Shown here: in pieces, positions 8,636 through 17,568 of the stretch
Numbering within the stretch: the first letter of the stretch is position 1
How the letters are laid out: each line of letters starts with the position of its first letter
Source: Marinimicrobium sp. C6131
Lineage (GTDB): Bacteria; Pseudomonadota; Gammaproteobacteria; Pseudomonadales; Cellvibrionaceae
Reading direction: 5' to 3'
NCBI RefSeq assembly: GCF_026153455.1
Contig: NZ_CP110629.1
Coordinates: forward strand, 744,001 to 808,000
DNA length: 64,000 bases
Notes under the pieces: generated by a model
The model's input: the letters and a program-made list of their open reading frames with translations, nothing else
Databases searched by the model: none
Told to the model about the DNA's origin: nothing
Position numbers and translations under genes: made by a program

Positions 8636-9838
8636 ATGGCAAAAGTACTCATCATTGGCGCCGGTGGCGTCGGCGGCGTGGTTACCCACAAATGCGCCCA
8701 GGTCCCCGAAGTGTTTGAAGAAATCGTGCTCGCCAGCCGCACCGAAGCCAAGTGCAAGGCCATTGCCGAGCAGATCGAGCGACCGATCAAAACCGCCCAG
8801 GTGGATGCGGACAACGTCCCTGAATTGGTGGCGCTGCTGAACCGGGAGAAGCCGGACCTGGTGATCAACGTGGCCCTGCCGTACCAGGACCTGACCATCA
8901 TGGACGCCTGCCTCGAAGCCGGCGTGCACTACCTGGACACCGCCAACTACGAACCGCCGGGTGAAGCCAAGTTCGAGTACAGCTGGCAGTGGGCCTATCA
9001 GGACAAATTCGTGAAGGCGGGCAAAATGGCACTGCTGGGCTCGGGGTTCGACCCGGGGGTGACCAACGTCTACACCGCCTATATCAAAAAACACCATCTG
9101 GATGAGATTCACACCCTGGATATCATCGACTGCAATGCGGGCGATCATGGCCATCCTTTTGCCACCAACTTCAACCCGGAAATCAACATCCGGGAAGTGA
9201 CCGCCAAAGGCCGTTACTGGGAAAACGGTGGCTGGAAGGAAACCGATCCGCTGAGCGAGAAGCGCTCCTTCGATTTCCCGCACGGCATCGGGCCGAAAAA
9301 CTGTTACCTGATGTACCACGAGGAGCTGGAGTCCATCACCAAGCACTTCCCGGAAATCAAGCGGGCCCGCTTCTGGATGACCTTTTCCGACAACTACCTG
9401 AAGCACCTGGAGGTGCTCGAGAACGTGGGCATGACCTCCATTGAGCCGGTCAACTTCGAGGGCAAGGAAATCATTCCGCTGCAGTTCTTGAAGGCCCTGC
9501 TGCCGGATCCGGCCAGCCTCGGCCCGCGCACCAAGGGTAAGACCTGCATCGGCTGTCTGGCGCAGGGCACCAAAGATGGCAAGCCCAAGACGGTGTACAT
9601 CTACAACATCTGTGACCACGAGACCTGTTACGCGGAAGTGAAGTCCCAGGCCATTTCCTACACCACCGGTGTACCCGCCATGATCGGTGCCAAAATGATG
9701 CTGGAAGGCAAGTGGATGAAAGAGGGGGTGTGGAACATGGAGCAGTTGGACCCGGATCCGTTCATGGAGGATCTGAACCAGTATGGTTTGCCCTGGCAAG
9801 TGGAAGAAGTCACCCAGAAAACCGGTATGGAAGACTGA
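8636..9838 (+). CDS. Carboxynorspermidine/carboxyspermidine dehydrogenase (saccharopine dehydrogenase family)
   Basis: This 400-residue enzyme reductively couples aspartate semialdehyde to diaminopropane or putrescine using NADPH, giving carboxynorspermidine or carboxyspermidine. The ATG at 8636 follows GAGGAG and begins with the Rossmann motif IIGAGGVGGVV (residues 5-15). Conserved stretches such as LGSGFDPGVTNVYTAY and YLDTANYEPP are typical of this saccharopine-dehydrogenase-like family. Its stop overlaps the nspC start by one base, so the two enzymes are translationally coupled. With speA upstream, putrescine is the more likely substrate, but specificity cannot be read from sequence. Confidence 0.93.
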   Translation: MAKVLIIGAGGVGGVVTHKCAQVPEVFEEIVLASRTEAKCKAIAEQIERPIKTAQVDADNVPELVALLNREKPDLVINVALPYQDLTIMDACLEAGVHYLDTANYEPPGEAKFEYSWQWAYQDKFVKAGKMALLGSGFDPGVTNVYTAYIKKHHLDEIHTLDIIDCNAGDHGHPFATNFNPEINIREVTAKGRYWENGGWKETDPLSEKRSFDFPHGIGPKNCYLMYHEELESITKHFPEIKRARFWMTFSDNYLKHLEVLENVGMTSIEPVNFEGKEIIPLQFLKALLPDPASLGPRTKGKTCIGCLAQGTKDGKPKTVYIYNICDHETCYAEVKSQAISYTTGVPAMIGAKMMLEGKWMKEGVWNMEQLDPDPFMEDLNQYGLPWQVEEVTQKTGMED

Positions 9839-11001
9839 TGACGGCAACGTTCCATCACTTTGACCCTCAGCGCGTTCCATCCCCCTGTTTCGTGGTGGAT
9901 GTCGCCGCGGTGGAGGAGAACCTGAAACTCCTCAACCGTGTGCAGCGCGAGAGCGGCGCCAAGGTGTTGGCGGCGCTCAAGGCGTTTTCCTGCTGGCGCC
10001 TGGGGGATCTGACCGCGCGCTACCTGTCCGGCACCTGTGCCAGTGGCCTGCACGAAGCGCGCCTGGGGCGGGAATACTACGGCGGTGAGGTGCATACCTA
10101 CTCGGCGGCGTTCCGGGAGTCGGACCTGAAGGAGATTCTCGACATCTCCGATCACGTGGTGTTCAACTCCTTCAGCCAGTGGCGCCGGTTTCGCGATCTG
10201 GCCCTGGCCGCTCAGCGGCGTCGCCCGCAGTTGCGTTTTGGTCTGCGGATCAATCCGGAACACTCGGAGGGCGAAGTTCCCTTATACGACCCCTGTGCAC
10301 CGGGGTCGCGGATGGGCGTGCCGGCCAGCCGTTTCGAGCCAGACCTGCTCGAAGGGATTTCCGGCCTGCATTTTCACACCCTCTGCGAGCAGGATGTGCC
10401 GCCGCTGGAGCGCACGGTCAAAGCGGTTGAGGAAAAGTTTGGCCCCTGGCTGGCGCAGATGGAGTGGGTGAACTTCGGTGGTGGCCACCATATTACCCAG
10501 CCGGGTTACCAGGTGGATGCCCTGATTGAGCTCATCAAGGACTTCAGTCGTCGTCACGATGTGCAGGTCTACCTTGAGCCCGGCGAGGCCGTGGCGATCC
10601 ATACCGGGGTGCTGGTGGCAGAGGTTCTGGACATCACCTGGAACCAACTGGACCAGGCCATTCTGGACACCTCGGCGACCTGTCATATGCCGGATACCCT
10701 GGAAATGCCGTATCGCGCGGATATCTGGGGTGCCGGAGAGCCCGGAGAGTTCGCCCATACCTATCGATTGGGCGGCATGACCTGCCTGGCGGGGGACGTG
10801 ATGGGGGATTACAGTTTTGCCGAGCCGCTCAGGGTAGGGCAGCGCTTGCTGTTTGACGATATGTCCCACTACACCATGGTGAAGACCTCCACCTTCAATG
10901 GCATTCCTTTGCCATCGATCGCGTTGTGGGATTCCCGCACGGATGAACTGGAGGTGGTGCGTCAGTTCGGTTACGAGGATTTCAAGACCCGCCTGTCCTG
11001 A
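9838..11001 (+). CDS. nspC: Carboxynorspermidine/carboxyspermidine decarboxylase NspC
   Basis: NspC is a PLP-dependent fold III decarboxylase that finishes norspermidine or spermidine synthesis. The ATG at 9838 shares one base with the preceding stop (TGATG) and gives 387 residues, the usual length; a longer in-frame reading back to 9712 lies wholly inside the upstream gene. K48 in AALKAFSCW is the expected PLP lysine, and the cysteine in TSATCHMPDTLE near residue 280 sits in the second active-site loop. Norspermidine and spermidine affect biofilm formation in vibrios; a similar role here is possible but not shown. Confidence 0.94.
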   Translation: MTATFHHFDPQRVPSPCFVVDVAAVEENLKLLNRVQRESGAKVLAALKAFSCWRLGDLTARYLSGTCASGLHEARLGREYYGGEVHTYSAAFRESDLKEILDISDHVVFNSFSQWRRFRDLALAAQRRRPQLRFGLRINPEHSEGEVPLYDPCAPGSRMGVPASRFEPDLLEGISGLHFHTLCEQDVPPLERTVKAVEEKFGPWLAQMEWVNFGGGHHITQPGYQVDALIELIKDFSRRHDVQVYLEPGEAVAIHTGVLVAEVLDITWNQLDQAILDTSATCHMPDTLEMPYRADIWGAGEPGEFAHTYRLGGMTCLAGDVMGDYSFAEPLRVGQRLLFDDMSHYTMVKTSTFNGIPLPSIALWDSRTDELEVVRQFGYEDFKTRLS

Positions 11002-11025
11002 ACGGCGGGTCGGTGGGCCGACCCG

Positions 11026-11349
11026 TTACTCGTTATCGCCATCCATGGTGTCGCGCATTTCATCAGCCGCCTCGCGGCTCTTCTCCTTGGTGGTTTCCCA
11101 GCCTTCCTGCATGGTATCACCCGCCTCGTCCGCGCCTTCGCGAATGGTATCCCCGGCCTCGTCGGCCTTTTCCCGGGTGGCTTCCCAGGCCTCTCCAGAG
11201 GCTTCCTTGGTTTCTTCCCAGGCTTCGCGGGTGGTCTCGCGGGTTTCCTCGGCCGCTTCTTCCACGGTATTGTCGGCTTCTTCCTGTGAGCAGCCGGTAG
11301 CCATTCCGGCCATCAATGTCAGACTGGCGAGCCAGATAAGCGTTTTCAT
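11026..11349 (-). CDS. Small acidic lipoprotein with 11-residue repeats
   Basis: The 107-residue product has a lipoprotein signal (MKTLIWLASLTLMAGM, lipobox ATGC) and starts at 11349 behind AGGAG. The mature part is almost wholly made of six consecutive 11-residue units (for example TREAWEETKEA, SGEAWEATREK, ADEAGDTIREG, ADEAGDTMQEG), rich in Glu, Ala and Thr. This periodicity predicts a long amphipathic helix as in LEA-like or apolipoprotein-like proteins. It would be anchored to a membrane by the lipidated cysteine. Function unknown; a stress or envelope-stabilising role is a guess from the repeat type. Confidence 0.75.
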   Translation of the reverse strand: MKTLIWLASLTLMAGMATGCSQEEADNTVEEAAEETRETTREAWEETKEASGEAWEATREKADEAGDTIREGADEAGDTMQEGWETTKEKSREAADEMRDTMDGDNE

Positions 11350-11615
11350 AGCATCAACTCCTGTGATTGGGTTCTTGTTGGACGTAGTGTTTGCCCGGAG
11401 CGTGCGATCACGCTCACGGACAGTGTGACGACGCTGAACCACAAGCGTTCCGTCGGTTTGTGTGAACTGGCCTGCAAAAGCGGCCAATGGCCGCGAACAG
11501 GCTTATAGAGTGTAGTTCGTCCATTGGTGCTTGCAAGCCTTTGCTATCGGTGCCGGCGTTTTTTTTATACAATGGCCGCTGTCGATAGATCGGTCATTTA
11601 AGGTGGTTTTCAGAT

Positions 11616-11816
11616 ATGACGATTGAGCAGTTTGAAAGTTGGTCGTTGGTCCTGGGAATTGGCGGCCTGATACTTTTCATGCTGTTTATCGTGTGGGATC
11701 TGGCGAAGTCCTCCAAAGCGGGGCGTTTTGGCACCTTCATATTGTTCCTGGCCCTGGCGCTCGGGTTGGCCGGTTTTCTGATCAAGACCATCCTGGTTGA
11801 AGTCATCAATCCATAA
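11616..11816 (+). CDS. DUF2788 small membrane protein
   Basis: This 66-residue protein has two hydrophobic segments (about residues 10-28 and 40-60) separated by the basic WDLAKSSKAGRFG loop, the pattern of the DUF2788 family of gammaproteobacteria. The ATG at 11616 follows AAGGTGG. It ends 21 bases before the hybrid sensor gene, so the two are probably co-transcribed. A TATACA sequence at 11566 could be the -10 element of their promoter, though no good -35 is seen at standard spacing. No function is known. Confidence 0.8.
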   Translation: MTIEQFESWSLVLGIGGLILFMLFIVWDLAKSSKAGRFGTFILFLALALGLAGFLIKTILVEVINP

Positions 11817-11837
11817 TATCGTTCGGGAAGGCCGCGC

Positions 11838-14030
11838 ATGCTGCAACTGTTCGTTCCCACCTCCAAAGTCCAGAAAGATCGCCAGATCATGCGCGACACC
11901 GATGCCCGGGTCGCCAAGTACAGCCGTCGCGGGTTGGTGCTCAACTTTATCGTCGCGGTCTCCTGTCTGGTGTTTGGTGACTTTTTCCAGAACTACCAGA
12001 ATCTGTCGATTGTCCTGATTGTCGGCCTGCTGCTGGTCACCTTGCTGCGCGCTTACTACCTGTTCCGTTTCGACACCCTCTACGCCCGGGCACCAGCCCG
12101 TTGGCGCAACCAGTATTTCTTCGCGTCTTTTCTCGGGGCCGGCTGGTGGGCTTTCATTCTGGTGAGCCTGACCTGGCTGATCGGGATGCGGGACGAAACC
12201 CTGATCATGTGGCTGTATTCGGTGGTGTTTTACTCCAGTGTGGCCAATGTCTTTGCGCCCTACCGGCGCTTTCTCACCACCTATCTGTTCATCGGTCAGG
12301 TTCCCGCCGCGCTGACCGCCGTGCTCCTGTTCAGCGTCGAGGGCTACCTGTACGGCAGTATCATGCTGGTGTTTTACACCATGCTGAGTCACCAGGCCAA
12401 AGTAACCTCCAATACCTACTGGGAGCGGCTGGAGGCCAACTACGCGCTGCGCGAGCGGGCCAAAGGGCTGGAGTTCGAGCAGCGTAGCTCCAAGGCAGCC
12501 ATTGAGCTGAAAAATGAGTTTCTGGTCAATCTGGGGCAGGAGTTTCGCTCCTCGTTGAATGACATTCTGGGCACCCTGGCTCTGGTCGATGACGAGCAGA
12601 TGTCCGAGCGTCACCGGGAGCTGTTGTTGCTCGCCAGCAAGGCCGCTGAGCGGCAACTGGACCTGGTCAATAACGTGGTGGATTTCTCCAAGATCACCAC
12701 CAAATCCCTCGAGCTGGAAAAAGTACCCTTCAATCTGCGGCGCCTGCTGGAAAAGCTGGTTCAGGACTTTGCGTTGGAGGCGCACCAGCAGGGGATTGAA
12801 CTGAACTATGTGTTTGATCAGGATCTCCCGCGGAGAGTCGAGGGCGATGCGACCCGCCTGGGGCAGATCTTCGGTACCCTGATGACCTATGCGGTCAAGC
12901 ACTCGGGCATGGCGCAGATCTTCGTGGAGGCCGCGTTTCATCCCGGTGAAAATGAAACCGGTGAATTGCAGTTGGTCATCAGTGACGCCTCCCGGGCCGC
13001 CCAGGAAGACGACAGTGATGAGCGCACCGATCAGAATCTGCGCGGTATCGGCCTGTCCATCTGTAAAGGGCTGGCCGAGTGCATGGGCGGCAGCGTCAAC
13101 CTTGTGGAGAACCGGGAATCCGGCAAGCGTATCGTCATCAATGTGCAGTTGGATGTGGTGGCTTATCAGGATGTAGGGCAGGCGGAACAGCGCCTGCGTG
13201 GCAAACGCATTCTGCTGGTGGACATTCCTGAAGTGGTGGCGTTGGATCTGGTGGACCAACTGGCACGTTGGGGCATGAAGGCGTCCCGGGTGTATGGTCA
13301 CGCGCAAGCGCTAAAACAGCTGAAGGCGGCCGCGGATAACGATCAGAAGAATGACCTGGTACTGATCTACAACAAGCTGGACAGCTTCGATGCCCTGACC
13401 CTGTCCCGGGACATCGCAAAGGAGCCGTCGCTGAGCGCTCTGCCCCAGGTGATCGCCATGAGCCTGCTGCAACGCGACAGTGAGGAGGCCCGAGCCCATC
13501 TTCACAATTATCCGCAGGTCAGTTGCATTGAAAAGCCCATCATGCATCGCAAATTGTATGAGACGCTGGTGCATCGTCTGCTGAGCCATGACACCTCCGA
13601 AGCACTGCTGGCGGAAGAAGAGGATGACGGAGTCAGTCCCGTGGTCGGGCGCAAGGTCTTGTTGGTTGAAGACCAGCGGGTCAGTCAGATGGTGGTATCC
13701 GGTATGCTGAAAAAGCTCGGCTGTCAGGTGCATGTGGCGAGTAATGGAAAAGAGGCGTTATCAGCCATTGAAAAGGAAAAGTTTGACCTGGTGCTGATGG
13801 ACTGCGACATGCCCGAGCTGGACGGGATTGCCGCGACCGAGCGAATTCGTGAAAGTGAATCCAGCGACGGAGGCCGACATCTGCCGGTGGTGGCCATGAC
13901 CTCCTTCACCGCCGATGAAGATCAGGCGCGTTGCCGGGCGGCCGGCATGGACGATCACATCAGCAAACCTCTGCGTTACGAAGCCCTGCAGAGCCACCTG
14001 GAGCAGTGGTTGGGGCGGGGCAGGGACTGA
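11838..14030 (+). CDS. Hybrid sensor with degenerate kinase core and one intact receiver domain
   Basis: A 730-residue membrane protein: about six transmembrane segments (residues 32-185), a DHp-like region, an HATPase-like region (330-440), a receiver-like domain (455-585) and a C-terminal receiver (604-727). The H-box reads KNEFLVNLGQEFRSSLN, with Q234 where the phosphorylated histidine belongs. The N-box TLMTYAVKHS lacks both usual asparagines. The first receiver has Y511 at the phosphoaspartate position. Only the second receiver is intact (E611-D612, D655, K710). It therefore cannot autophosphorylate by the normal route; it may act as a scaffold or be phosphorylated by another kinase. It follows the DUF2788 gene and precedes an MFS gene by 14 bases. 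Confidence 0.88.
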   Translation: MLQLFVPTSKVQKDRQIMRDTDARVAKYSRRGLVLNFIVAVSCLVFGDFFQNYQNLSIVLIVGLLLVTLLRAYYLFRFDTLYARAPARWRNQYFFASFLGAGWWAFILVSLTWLIGMRDETLIMWLYSVVFYSSVANVFAPYRRFLTTYLFIGQVPAALTAVLLFSVEGYLYGSIMLVFYTMLSHQAKVTSNTYWERLEANYALRERAKGLEFEQRSSKAAIELKNEFLVNLGQEFRSSLNDILGTLALVDDEQMSERHRELLLLASKAAERQLDLVNNVVDFSKITTKSLELEKVPFNLRRLLEKLVQDFALEAHQQGIELNYVFDQDLPRRVEGDATRLGQIFGTLMTYAVKHSGMAQIFVEAAFHPGENETGELQLVISDASRAAQEDDSDERTDQNLRGIGLSICKGLAECMGGSVNLVENRESGKRIVINVQLDVVAYQDVGQAEQRLRGKRILLVDIPEVVALDLVDQLARWGMKASRVYGHAQALKQLKAAADNDQKNDLVLIYNKLDSFDALTLSRDIAKEPSLSALPQVIAMSLLQRDSEEARAHLHNYPQVSCIEKPIMHRKLYETLVHRLLSHDTSEALLAEEEDDGVSPVVGRKVLLVEDQRVSQMVVSGMLKKLGCQVHVASNGKEALSAIEKEKFDLVLMDCDMPELDGIAATERIRESESSDGGRHLPVVAMTSFTADEDQARCRAAGMDDHISKPLRYEALQSHLEQWLGRGRD

Positions 14031-14044
14031 CGCTGCCCGACGTG

Positions 14045-15289
14045 ATGGTTCGAGACCTTCTGCGCCCGGTTCCACTGGGCATCTATTTTCTGTCGTTCGC
14101 TATCGGTGTGGTGGGGGCACTCGTGCTCCCCACCTTCAGCGTGTTTCTGGCCAAGGAGCTGGGGGTTCGTCCGCTCCTGGTTGGTATTCCCTTTACCGGA
14201 CTGGCCTTGGCCAGCATTGGCTACAATCACTGGATAGGACTCTGGTCCGACAGACTGCCGGACCGACGGCCGCTGGTGGCCGGGTTCTGTCTGGTGGGCG
14301 TATTGTCCTGCGTGATCTTTGCCCTCACCCGGCAGTATTGGCTGGTGGCCTTTTCGGCGGTGGCGCTGTTCAGTCTCGGAATGGTCGCTTACTCCCAGAT
14401 GCTCGCCTACAGCCTGGACTATGCCGAGCGTCAACTGCCGGTTGCCCGGATTCCGCTGTTCAATGCCATCGTCCGTGCCCAGATCGCGATCGCCTGGGTA
14501 GCCGGGCCTCCGACCGGGTTTCTGCTGGCGAGCTATTACGGCTTCAGCACGATGTACTGGTTTGCCGCCGCCCTGTTCGCATTGGTGGGGCTGTCGAGCC
14601 TGAAACTCCTGCCTCGTCTGGCGGATGCCCCACGGCCGTCCGCGGCGGATGCGGGGCTCAATCCGGTCGACACACCCCGCACCGGGGGCTCGGCGGTCAC
14701 CCCGGCCCGGCGCGCGCTGATCTTCTGTCTGATCGCGTTTTCCCTGATGTGGTGTGTGAATAACGCCTACCTGATCGCACTGCCTTTGCACCTGGACAAT
14801 CATCTCGGGATCGGAACGGAGTGGGTCGGCTGGATCATGGGCACGGCCGCCCTGCTGGAAGTGCCGGTGATGCTTCTTGCCGGGCTTCTGGGAGCGCGCA
14901 TCAACCTGATGGTCATGGTGCGTCTTGCGGGGGTGGCGGGTTTTCTGCTGTACGCCGGCGTGCTGTATGCCAGTGAGTTGTGGCACTTGTTTGCCCTGCA
15001 GTTGTTTAACGCCATCTTTATCGGGGTTCTCGCCGGACTCGGGGTATCGGTCATCCAGTCGCTGATGCCCGGGCGTTCGGGCAGTGCCTCGGCGCTCTAC
15101 ACCAACACCACGCACCTGGGCAATCTGCTCAGTAGTCTGCAAGTGGCGTTGGTGGCCGACTGGTTCGGCTATGGCGCGGTCTTCTGGGTCAGCCTGGCAG
15201 TGGTGATTCTGGCGATGGCGGTGTTTCTGGGCGTTCGTCCGGCGTCGGCCGGGCACTCCGCTCGGCCGGCACCAGGCTCAGCAACGTAG
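14045..15289 (+). CDS. MFS transporter, sugar efflux (Set) type
   Basis: The 414-residue protein has about twelve hydrophobic segments and resembles the SetA/SetB sugar efflux branch of the major facilitator superfamily (LGIYFLSFAIGVVGALVLPTF at the start is typical). The ATG at 14045 is preferred over upstream in-frame codons, which lie in the previous gene and lack hydrophobic character. It begins 14 bases after the hybrid sensor gene, so it may belong to that transcript. Its last 101 bases overlap the end of the convergent antiporter gene. Substrate unknown. Confidence 0.82.
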   Translation: MVRDLLRPVPLGIYFLSFAIGVVGALVLPTFSVFLAKELGVRPLLVGIPFTGLALASIGYNHWIGLWSDRLPDRRPLVAGFCLVGVLSCVIFALTRQYWLVAFSAVALFSLGMVAYSQMLAYSLDYAERQLPVARIPLFNAIVRAQIAIAWVAGPPTGFLLASYYGFSTMYWFAAALFALVGLSSLKLLPRLADAPRPSAADAGLNPVDTPRTGGSAVTPARRALIFCLIAFSLMWCVNNAYLIALPLHLDNHLGIGTEWVGWIMGTAALLEVPVMLLAGLLGARINLMVMVRLAGVAGFLLYAGVLYASELWHLFALQLFNAIFIGVLAGLGVSVIQSLMPGRSGSASALYTNTTHLGNLLSSLQVALVADWFGYGAVFWVSLAVVILAMAVFLGVRPASAGHSARPAPGSAT

Positions 15290-17051
15290 CGCCGCTTTCG
15301 GCTATTGCCTCACGACCGGCGACGAAGGGCTGAAGGTGGCCACTGTCCGATATGCTGAACAGCACCAGCGTGCCTTTGGTTTTGGTCCTTCTGAATTCTT
15401 CGTAGGTAAATTCGTCGGTCAGCCGAGTGGCCCGGATTTCGGCGCCTTCGCCGATCAGGCTGGCCAACTTGGCATAGGTGATCCGTTCCGCAAATAGCGT
15501 GGCGCCCTTTAGGTCGTCAGAAACGTGGTGCTTTTCGGCCTTGTGGTTCTCCGAGGTGTGGCGGATGGTGTACACATTGTCGCGCCCGAACTCATTGCGA
15601 AAATGCATACAGGCGATCACATTCAATTCCCGCAGTGGCGACATGGCCAGCAATTGCCCGATACCGGTCAGCTCCAGGCGCTGGTTGGCATACTCGGAGG
15701 TGGGGTTGCCGTAAAACGTGCGCAGCCCCGCCATCCGAGCCGTGCGGATATTGTCCCAGTTGGAATCGCACACCAGCACCGGCAGCTTTTGTTCACTGAG
15801 CGCCTTGCCAATGGTCCTCGCCACCGAGTTGGCGCCGAGAATCAACACCCCTCTCGGTTCCGGCTCCACGGCCTTCAGGGCCCGGGCGAGGGGACGGGCG
15901 GTCGCACTTTGGAACACCACTGTGCCGAGAATCACCGCAAACGTCAGAGGCAGCAGCCAGTGTGCGTCGGGGTGGCCCTGTTCGGCCAGGCGCAGGGCAA
16001 ACAGCGCCGACACCGCCGCCGCCACAATACCGCGCGGGGCTATCCAACTGAGCACGATGCGCTCGCGCCAGTTGACCGGAGAGCCCAGGGTGGCGAAGGC
16101 CACGGATATCGGGCGGGCGACGAACTGGATCACCAGCAGCAACAGCAGGGGCGCCAGGGTGAAAATGCCGAGCAGTTGCTCCCGGGGCAAGCGCGCGGCA
16201 AGAATGATGAACAGCCCGGAAATAAACAGGATGGTCAGGTTTTCCTTGAAGTTGAGGATGTTGTGGATGCGCACGTCCTTCTGGTTGCCCAGCCACATGC
16301 CCATCACCGTAACCCCCAGCAGACCGGACTCGTGCGCCAGATGGTTGCAGAAGGTGAACACCATGAACACCAGGCTGAGCGTGGCGAGATTGTGCAGGTA
16401 CTCAGGCAGCCACTGGCGGGCCAGAATTCTGCCCAGCAGGTAACCGGCGGCCAGCCCGATTGCCAGGCCGACCACAATGATCTCAAGGAACAACAGGACG
16501 CTGTGGCCGAAGGCGGCCGCCTGGCTTTGGGTGGCAATAAACTCGTACACCACAACCACCAGCAACGCCCCCACCGGGTCAATGACAATCCCTTCCCAGC
16601 GCAGAATATTGGCCACCCGAGCCGAGGGGCGGACGCTGCGCAGTAGCGGGGTGATCACCGTCGGACCGGTCACCACCATCAGGGCACCGAACAGAATACT
16701 GAGGTCCCAACCGATACCGAACAGGTAGTGGGTGGTCACCGCGACAATCGCCCAGGTGATGGGGGCGGCAACGGTAATCATGCGACGCACCACGGTACTC
16801 AGGCTGCCGAGCTCCCGGAAGCTGAGGGTCAGACTGCCTTCGAACAGGATGACCGCGACCGCGAGCGAGACCAGGGGAAAGAGCAGGTCGCCAAAGAGCG
16901 CGTCCGGGTCCAGCCAGCCGCCGATGGGCCCCAATATCAGGCCCGTGACCAGCAGAAACAGAATGGCCGGTAGTCGGGCTTGCCAAGCCGCCCATTGGCA
17001 CATCAGGGCGGCGATGCCGATCAGGGCAATCGCGAGTCCGGCATTTTCCAT
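15189..17051 (-). CDS. CPA1-type Na+(K+)/H+ antiporter with C-terminal NAD-binding domain
   Basis: A 620-residue NhaP-like cation:proton antiporter. About 12-13 membrane segments fill residues 1-395, including GPTVITPLLRSVRPSA and WEGIVIDPVGALL, which carry ion-binding positions of the CPA1 family. Residues 405-520 form a Rossmann-like TrkA-N domain (VLILGANSVARTIG), suggesting nucleotide control, followed by a TrkA-C-like region and a proline-rich tail. The ATG at 17051 has AAGGA eight bases upstream; a GTG at 17057 would be too close. The upstream gene ends at 17057. The final 101 bases overlap the convergent MFS gene. Confidence 0.9.
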   Translation of the reverse strand: MENAGLAIALIGIAALMCQWAAWQARLPAILFLLVTGLILGPIGGWLDPDALFGDLLFPLVSLAVAVILFEGSLTLSFRELGSLSTVVRRMITVAAPITWAIVAVTTHYLFGIGWDLSILFGALMVVTGPTVITPLLRSVRPSARVANILRWEGIVIDPVGALLVVVVYEFIATQSQAAAFGHSVLLFLEIIVVGLAIGLAAGYLLGRILARQWLPEYLHNLATLSLVFMVFTFCNHLAHESGLLGVTVMGMWLGNQKDVRIHNILNFKENLTILFISGLFIILAARLPREQLLGIFTLAPLLLLLVIQFVARPISVAFATLGSPVNWRERIVLSWIAPRGIVAAAVSALFALRLAEQGHPDAHWLLPLTFAVILGTVVFQSATARPLARALKAVEPEPRGVLILGANSVARTIGKALSEQKLPVLVCDSNWDNIRTARMAGLRTFYGNPTSEYANQRLELTGIGQLLAMSPLRELNVIACMHFRNEFGRDNVYTIRHTSENHKAEKHHVSDDLKGATLFAERITYAKLASLIGEGAEIRATRLTDEFTYEEFRRTKTKGTLVLFSISDSGHLQPFVAGREAIAESGATLLSLVPAERSARPTPDERPETPPSPESPLPG

Positions 17052-17056
17052 AGTCA

Positions 17057-17554
17057 CTATCCTTTTGTGTGAGCGGCGTCGTCCGCGATCAATGCCTGCA
17101 GTTGTTCATCCGTCAGCGCGTCGAGCCGGGCGCGCAACCGGGCTTCAATATCCGGCAGGCTGGCCTGGATCACCTCGTCAATCAGTATCGCCCGGGACAC
17201 CAGGCCGTCGGCGGGAGTGTCTGTGCGGGGTTGAGCCGATGCATTCGCCGCGAGTTCCTCCACCAGCGGCGGTGGCCGATTACCGTGCAGACGGGCCCGA
17301 ATATGCTCCGGCAGAAAGGGGTTTTCACCCGAGGCCCGGGTAATACTGGCTGGGCGGGGTTTGGCCGCGGGCGCTCTGGTCGACGCGGGGGGCTGAAACA
17401 GAGAGGTCTGCCGGGGGCGATCCTGCGGTACCGGTTCTATGGCCTCAATCACCTCGCTGAGTATGGGAATGTCATCGTCGTCCTGCAACAGTCCTTTGAT
17501 GGATTCCAGCTCATCCAGAAGCGTCTCTTTGGTATCGCCTTTGCGCTCGGCCAT
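17057..17554 (-). CDS. Hypothetical protein, holC-linked
   Basis: This 165-residue soluble protein has an acidic N-terminus (LLDELESIKGLLQDDDDIPIL), a proline-rich middle (residues 45-100) and a helical C-terminus (IDEVIQASLPDIEARLRARL). The sequence looks like proteins encoded beside holC in pseudomonads and relatives, with no known activity. It starts 14 bases after holC and ends next to the antiporter start, so it is read from the pepA-holC transcript. The conserved linkage hints at a role with the replisome or pepA, but nothing in the sequence proves that. Confidence 0.7.
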   Translation of the reverse strand: MAERKGDTKETLLDELESIKGLLQDDDDIPILSEVIEAIEPVPQDRPRQTSLFQPPASTRAPAAKPRPASITRASGENPFLPEHIRARLHGNRPPPLVEELAANASAQPRTDTPADGLVSRAILIDEVIQASLPDIEARLRARLDALTDEQLQALIADDAAHTKG

Positions 17555-17568
17555 GGCTGCACGCTCGA

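Noticed and set aside
11610..13307. 565-codon minus-strand frame
   Set aside because: It is antisense to the DUF2788 gene and hybrid sensor, rich in His/Gln from reversed Leu codons, and has no ribosome site.
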